From the NCBI GenBank assembly GCA_001828645.1, contig MHZD01000114.1:1-9862 (forward strand): DNA of 9,862 nucleotides, given 5' to 3'. The DNA is from Planctomycetes bacterium RIFOXYC2_FULL_41_27. GTDB taxonomy: Bacteria; Planctomycetota; Brocadiia; Brocadiales; Brocadiaceae. The notes beneath the pieces were generated by a model. That model was not told the DNA's origin. It saw nothing but the letters and a program-made list of their open reading frames with translations, and ran no database searches. This document shows, piece after piece, positions 6,540 to 9,862 of this stretch. Both the position numbers and the translations under genes were made by a program. The first letter of the stretch is position 1, and every line of letters begins with the position of its first letter.

Positions 6540-6545
6540 TAAATC

Positions 6546-7520
6546 ATGATAGAAAAATACCTACATCAGCATAGTTTAAAAATTTTCACCGTTTTTTGGT
6601 TTATCCTCGCCTTTCTTTCCCAAATCTCATTTCTTTCTCCTCAAATTTTTGCCAAAGAAAACAAGGTCGTCATTATTCAGAGTCAACAAATTGCAGCCTA
6701 TAGCGAGGCAATTAAGGGGTTTGAAGAAGGATGCAAGGGAAAAAACATCTCCATAAATGCAATCTATAACCTGAATGGAGATGCAGACGAAGGCAAAAGA
6801 ATTATTCAAAATATCAAAGACAACGAATTCGAACCGGATCTCATCTTAGCCGTAGGCGTACTTGCTGCAACCCTTGTAAAAGAGCAATTTACCGATGTTC
6901 CCATTATCTTCTGTATGGTTATCAATCATAAGCGTTTTAATTTACAGGGCGCCAATATAACGGGTATTTCTTCGGAAGTATCGGTAGAAGATCAATTCGC
7001 TATTCTAAAAGAGCTTCTTGGCGCACGTAAGAATGTAGGGGTCATTTATGATCCTACAAAGACCGGGAATATTGTCTCGGAGGCAGGCCGCGTGATAAAA
7101 AAACTTGAATTTAATTTCATTAAAAAAGAGGTCACATCGGAAAGTGAAGTTACACCGGCGCTAAAAAATATGATCGATAAAATTGATGTCTTATGGATGA
7201 TACCTGATAGTACGGTCATTACAAAGACCTCACTCAATGCTATCTCGAAAATACTTTTAAAACATCACCTGCCTATATTCTGCACTTCGGATGCACTAGT
7301 GAAGGCAGGGGCGCTGGTTTCCGTTTCGCCGGATTATACGCACACGGGACTTCAGGCAGCCAGAATGGCACAAACGTTATTGAACAACCCCTCGACAACT
7401 TCACTCGGCATTACGCAGCCGGACAAATTGAAGTTGACCTTAAATACCCAAACGGCGGAAATAATCGGGGTAAATCTCGCATCTTTTCAATCTCATCCAG
7501 ATGTAGTTTTGTATCCTTAG
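6546..7520 (+). CDS. Periplasmic ABC-type substrate-binding protein (PF04392-like), probable sensory partner
   Basis: A 324-residue exported protein. An uncleaved signal sequence has its hydrophobic core at about residues 13-30 and a signal peptidase I site at IFA-KE (36/37); there is no lipobox. The mature part has the two-lobed layout of the ABC_sub_bind family: first strand VVIIQS (41-46), the PDLILAVGVLAA segment (97-108), VPIIFCMVINH (118-128), the hinge-region NVGVIYDP (163-170), VLWMIPDSTVI (215-225) and the family hallmark VSVSPDYTHTGLQAARMA (258-275). The C-terminal stretch LTLNTQTAEIIGVNL (297-311) is also typical. Family members bind small ligands, some of them aromatic amino acids, but the ligand here is unknown. 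No permease or ATPase follows; a histidine kinase gene starts 21 bp downstream, so ligand sensing is more likely than import. No Shine-Dalgarno precedes the ATG. Confidence 0.85.
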   Translation: MIEKYLHQHSLKIFTVFWFILAFLSQISFLSPQIFAKENKVVIIQSQQIAAYSEAIKGFEEGCKGKNISINAIYNLNGDADEGKRIIQNIKDNEFEPDLILAVGVLAATLVKEQFTDVPIIFCMVINHKRFNLQGANITGISSEVSVEDQFAILKELLGARKNVGVIYDPTKTGNIVSEAGRVIKKLEFNFIKKEVTSESEVTPALKNMIDKIDVLWMIPDSTVITKTSLNAISKILLKHHLPIFCTSDALVKAGALVSVSPDYTHTGLQAARMAQTLLNNPSTTSLGITQPDKLKLTLNTQTAEIIGVNLASFQSHPDVVLYP

Positions 7521-7541
7521 TTTTTTTGGTTGGATATTTAT

Positions 7542-9134
7542 ATGTTTAGTCTTCGTACTAAACTTATCCTCTTTATGGGTATACTGATAATCATTATCGG
7601 AATACTCATTTGTCTCTTCTTTTTAATCCATTCAAAAAGACAACAGGAAGAGTCGCTGAGAAAATTAGGTACGTCTCTTGTTACACTGCTCGCTCAGGAC
7701 AATGAGGTCAAACATGCGCTGAACTACACACAGTCGGCATTTCTTGATGCTCCAATCAAAAAGGTCCAGGCGCTCGACATGGAAGAGGAAATTGGTTACT
7801 GGCGTATATCAAATAGTAAAACAGTCATGGTCGAAGAGAATGCTTCGTGGCTAAACATCCAGATGAAAGAAATTCCCACCAGGCATGGCTACCAAAGTTC
7901 AGATATACAGCTTACCCATCGCATGATTACCTCTTCTGGCGAGACTTTTTATGATTTTTCAATCCCTGTTGTTGAAAAGCAGACCTTTTCTGAAGAAGCA
8001 TTTGCAGCGCAACTTTTGGGCGAAATACCTGCAAAAGCAGAACAAAAGATTTTAGGTTTCGTACAAATCGGCTTATCCCCACACAAATTGAATGAAAGAA
8101 TTCACAAGATTATTCTGCGAAGCATTATTCCTATGGGAGTGTGTATCGTTTGTGGAGGGATATGCATTACGTTCTTTTTTACAAAATACTTTGTTTCTCC
8201 CATACGACACATGGCGAGTATCACCCTCGATATCGCCAAGGGAAACCTCACACGCACGGTGGACATCCACTCCCGAGACGAAATTGGGCAGCTGTCTTTA
8301 AGTTTCAACCAAATGACCAAGGCGCTCAAGGCGTCTTATGACGAGAAAGAAAAAATTATGGCGCAGTTACGGGAAAATGTTAACAACCTGTCCAACGCAA
8401 ATAAAGAATTAGTCAAAATAAATGAACAGTTGAATGAGGCACAAGAACGCCTTGTACGTTCGGAAAAATTGGCCATCGTTGGTAAATTGGCATCGGGCGT
8501 AGGGCACGAATTGAGAAATCCGCTGGGAGCCATCAGGAACGCACTTTTTATCATAAAAAAGAAGAGCGGCAATACTTGTATATCAAACGATGTCCAGAAG
8601 TTTAATAAATTAGTAGAAATCGTTGAGAAAGAAACAGACCGAAGTATAAAAATCGTCAATGACCTTTTGGGATTTTCAAGGACGGCAAAACCTACAGTAT
8701 CTCCCACAAATATTTGTTCTATTATTGAATCTTCTCTTTCAAGACTTAAAATACCTGATAAAATTAATAAAGCTGTTCAAGTGGAAGATACCCTGCCCTT
8801 GGTTGCTGTCGATGCTAACCAGATCGAGCAGGTATTAATAAACCTTATTCAAAATGCCCTGGATGCCATGCCCAAAGGCGGTTGGTTAACTATCCATGCA
8901 CGAAGAGAAAATAACTTTTTAGCGGTTACAATAACTGACACAGGGTGTGGTATACCCGATACTATTAAAAATAAAATATTTGATCCGCTGTTCACCACAA
9001 AACCCAAAGGGATGGGGCTGGGACTGGCCATAAGTTCCAACATCATTCAAAGGCATGAAGGGTCTATTGATTTAAAGAGTACGGAAGGAGAAGGTGCAAG
9101 TTTTACCGTTAAATTACCTATCACTAAAACATAA
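7542..9134 (+). CDS. Sensor histidine kinase (extracytoplasmic CACHE-like sensor, HAMP, HisKA, HATPase_c)
   Basis: A 530-residue membrane kinase from the ATG at 7542. TM1 is at about 9-29, an extracytoplasmic domain at 30-188, and TM2 at about 190-213. A HAMP linker (about 216-268, with ITLDIAKGNL and RDEIGQLSLSFN) and a coiled coil (268-306) follow. The HisKA H-box is ASGVGHELRNPLG with phospho-His322. The ATPase domain carries the N-box NLIQNALDAMP (Asn438), G1 DTGCGIP (Asp466), the F-box FDPLFTT and G2 GMGLGLA. The sensor domain, with SLVTLLAQDNEVKHAL near its start and ILGFVQIGLS at its end, looks like a CACHE-type fold, though its subclass is uncertain. All kinase motifs are intact. A TTG four codons earlier (7530) is possible, but the ATG has a weak GG-rich site 5' of it. 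It should phosphorylate the regulator encoded 10 bp downstream. Confidence 0.93.
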   Translation: MFSLRTKLILFMGILIIIIGILICLFFLIHSKRQQEESLRKLGTSLVTLLAQDNEVKHALNYTQSAFLDAPIKKVQALDMEEEIGYWRISNSKTVMVEENASWLNIQMKEIPTRHGYQSSDIQLTHRMITSSGETFYDFSIPVVEKQTFSEEAFAAQLLGEIPAKAEQKILGFVQIGLSPHKLNERIHKIILRSIIPMGVCIVCGGICITFFFTKYFVSPIRHMASITLDIAKGNLTRTVDIHSRDEIGQLSLSFNQMTKALKASYDEKEKIMAQLRENVNNLSNANKELVKINEQLNEAQERLVRSEKLAIVGKLASGVGHELRNPLGAIRNALFIIKKKSGNTCISNDVQKFNKLVEIVEKETDRSIKIVNDLLGFSRTAKPTVSPTNICSIIESSLSRLKIPDKINKAVQVEDTLPLVAVDANQIEQVLINLIQNALDAMPKGGWLTIHARRENNFLAVTITDTGCGIPDTIKNKIFDPLFTTKPKGMGLGLAISSNIIQRHEGSIDLKSTEGEGASFTVKLPITKT

Positions 9135-9138
9135 GGGA
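9133..9138 (+). promoter_or_regulatory. Ribosome-binding site of the response regulator-cyclase, overlapping the kinase stop
   Basis: AAGGGA lies 6 nt before the ATG at 9145-9147 and shares two bases with the TAA of the kinase gene (9132-9134). This arrangement favours translational coupling, so kinase and regulator would be made in linked amounts. Confidence 0.7.
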
Positions 9139-9144
9139 CAAAAA

Positions 9145-9862
9145 ATGATACAAGAAATACCGAGTAAAACCCGCATCATGCTCGTAGATGACGATACTTC
9201 AATTTTACAAACTACAGCTACGATACTGGAGGAGGAAGGATACGATGTCTTGACTTGCAGTGGGGGGAAAGAGGCTATTGATAAATTTAATGACAGCGTC
9301 TTTGGAGTCATACTGGATATTAATATGCCAGACATGTCCGGACTGGACGTCTTTGAGATTATCAAATCCAAAAATCAGTATGTCCCCATTATTTTCCATA
9401 CAGGATATGATGAAAGAGAAAAAAGGATCGACATCCGCAAGCACTTTCGACCACATGCCTATGTGGTTAAGGGGAGCGATCCTGAGCAACTCCTCGATAC
9501 GGTCGCAGGCGCAGTGGAATCGTACAAAAATATCGTAGAAAACGTTAAACTCAATGAAACCCTCAGGGAACGAAATAAACTAATCGAAGAATTCAATCAC
9601 TCTCTGGAAGATAAGGTAACAAAGCAGGTCGAAGAAATTCAGAGGACCAGCCGTTTAAAAAGGTACGTCTCTCCACAAATTGCCGAAAGCATTATTTCTA
9701 ATGGAAGCGATAAATATCTGATCAATGCCAGAAAATTATTGACGATATGCTTTGCTGACCTGAAAGGTTTTACCGAGGCATCTGAGAGTATGGAGCCGGA
9801 AGATACCATAAATTTATTAAACGAATATTTTACAGAAATGACCAAAATTATTTTTACCTATG
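9145..9862 (+). CDS. Response regulator with class III adenylate/guanylate cyclase output domain, partial (3' end outside window)
   Basis: The frame from the ATG at 9145 is open to the window edge and gives 239 residues. The receiver domain (about 8-125) has all key residues: acidic pocket Asp15-Asp17 in MLVDDD, phospho-acceptor Asp58 in VILDINMPDMSG, Thr86 in FHTGY and Lys109 in VVKG. A helical coiled-coil linker follows (about 128-168, rich in Glu, Lys and Asn). Then comes RYVSPQIAESI (173-183), the usual lead-in to class III cyclase domains, and the start of the catalytic domain, TICFADLKGFTEASESMEPED, with metal-binding Asp205. LLNEYFTEM (224-232) matches the next conserved helix. The second metal Asp, the substrate-specificity residues and the transition-state residues lie beyond the window, so activity and ATP versus GTP choice cannot be judged. 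Phosphorylation by the upstream kinase should control dimerisation and cyclic-nucleotide synthesis. Confidence 0.93.
   Translation, partial: MIQEIPSKTRIMLVDDDTSILQTTATILEEEGYDVLTCSGGKEAIDKFNDSVFGVILDINMPDMSGLDVFEIIKSKNQYVPIIFHTGYDEREKRIDIRKHFRPHAYVVKGSDPEQLLDTVAGAVESYKNIVENVKLNETLRERNKLIEEFNHSLEDKVTKQVEEIQRTSRLKRYVSPQIAESIISNGSDKYLINARKLLTICFADLKGFTEASESMEPEDTINLLNEYFTEMTKIIFTY

Noticed and set aside
7530..7544. TTG start for the histidine kinase
   Set aside because: It adds only four residues and has no ribosome site; the ATG at 7542 has a weak GG-rich sequence at a suitable distance.

Overview
The window reads as a chromosomal segment of an AT-rich, diderm bacterium. Supporting signs are a TonB-dependent outer-membrane receptor, a predicted lipoprotein peptidoglycan amidase, and periplasmic-binding-protein and CACHE-like sensor architectures. 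The mix of families and the general feel of the proteins would fit an anammox-type planctomycete (Brocadiales). That is an impression from memory: no diagnostic anammox gene is present, so the assignment is tentative.

Layout. (1) Bases 1-225 (+) are the C-terminal end of an integral membrane protein resembling the flippase-like/LPG-synthase transmembrane family. It converges on a rhomboid intramembrane protease (252-932, -). (2) Bases 963-1471 (-) hold a composite relic: the zinc-binding N-terminus of an IS91-type transposase (1214-1471) abuts, in another frame, the C-terminal part of an unrelated cysteine-rich protein (963-1220). (3) A strong hairpin plus T-run (1498-1536) ends the next gene, a B12-binding-fold radical SAM enzyme (1568-3046, -) with a textbook ribosome-binding site. 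(4) After about 306 bp with no convincing gene comes a 734-residue TonB-dependent receptor (3353-5557, -). (5) A 214-bp gap holding a pair of imperfect repeats precedes a small lipoprotein amidase of the PGRP/AmpD fold (5772-6365, -). Its start is better placed 13 codons inside the longest reading frame. (6) A divergent intergenic region has two readable sigma70-type promoters, one in each direction.

(7) From 6546 to the right edge runs a three-gene signalling operon on the + strand. It encodes a periplasmic ABC-type ligand-binding protein (PF04392-like) without any permease or ATPase, a membrane histidine kinase with an extracytoplasmic sensor domain and HAMP, and a response regulator whose output is a class III nucleotide cyclase domain, cut by the window end. 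This last gene has no stop in the window. The genes are 21 and 10 bp apart. The first gene appears to be expressed from a leaderless transcript.

The most interesting biology is this predicted relay from exported binding protein to sensor kinase to cyclase, which would turn an external ligand into a cyclic-nucleotide signal. The second is the IS91/cysteine-rich composite relic. No rRNA, tRNA, CRISPR array or complete insertion sequence was seen.
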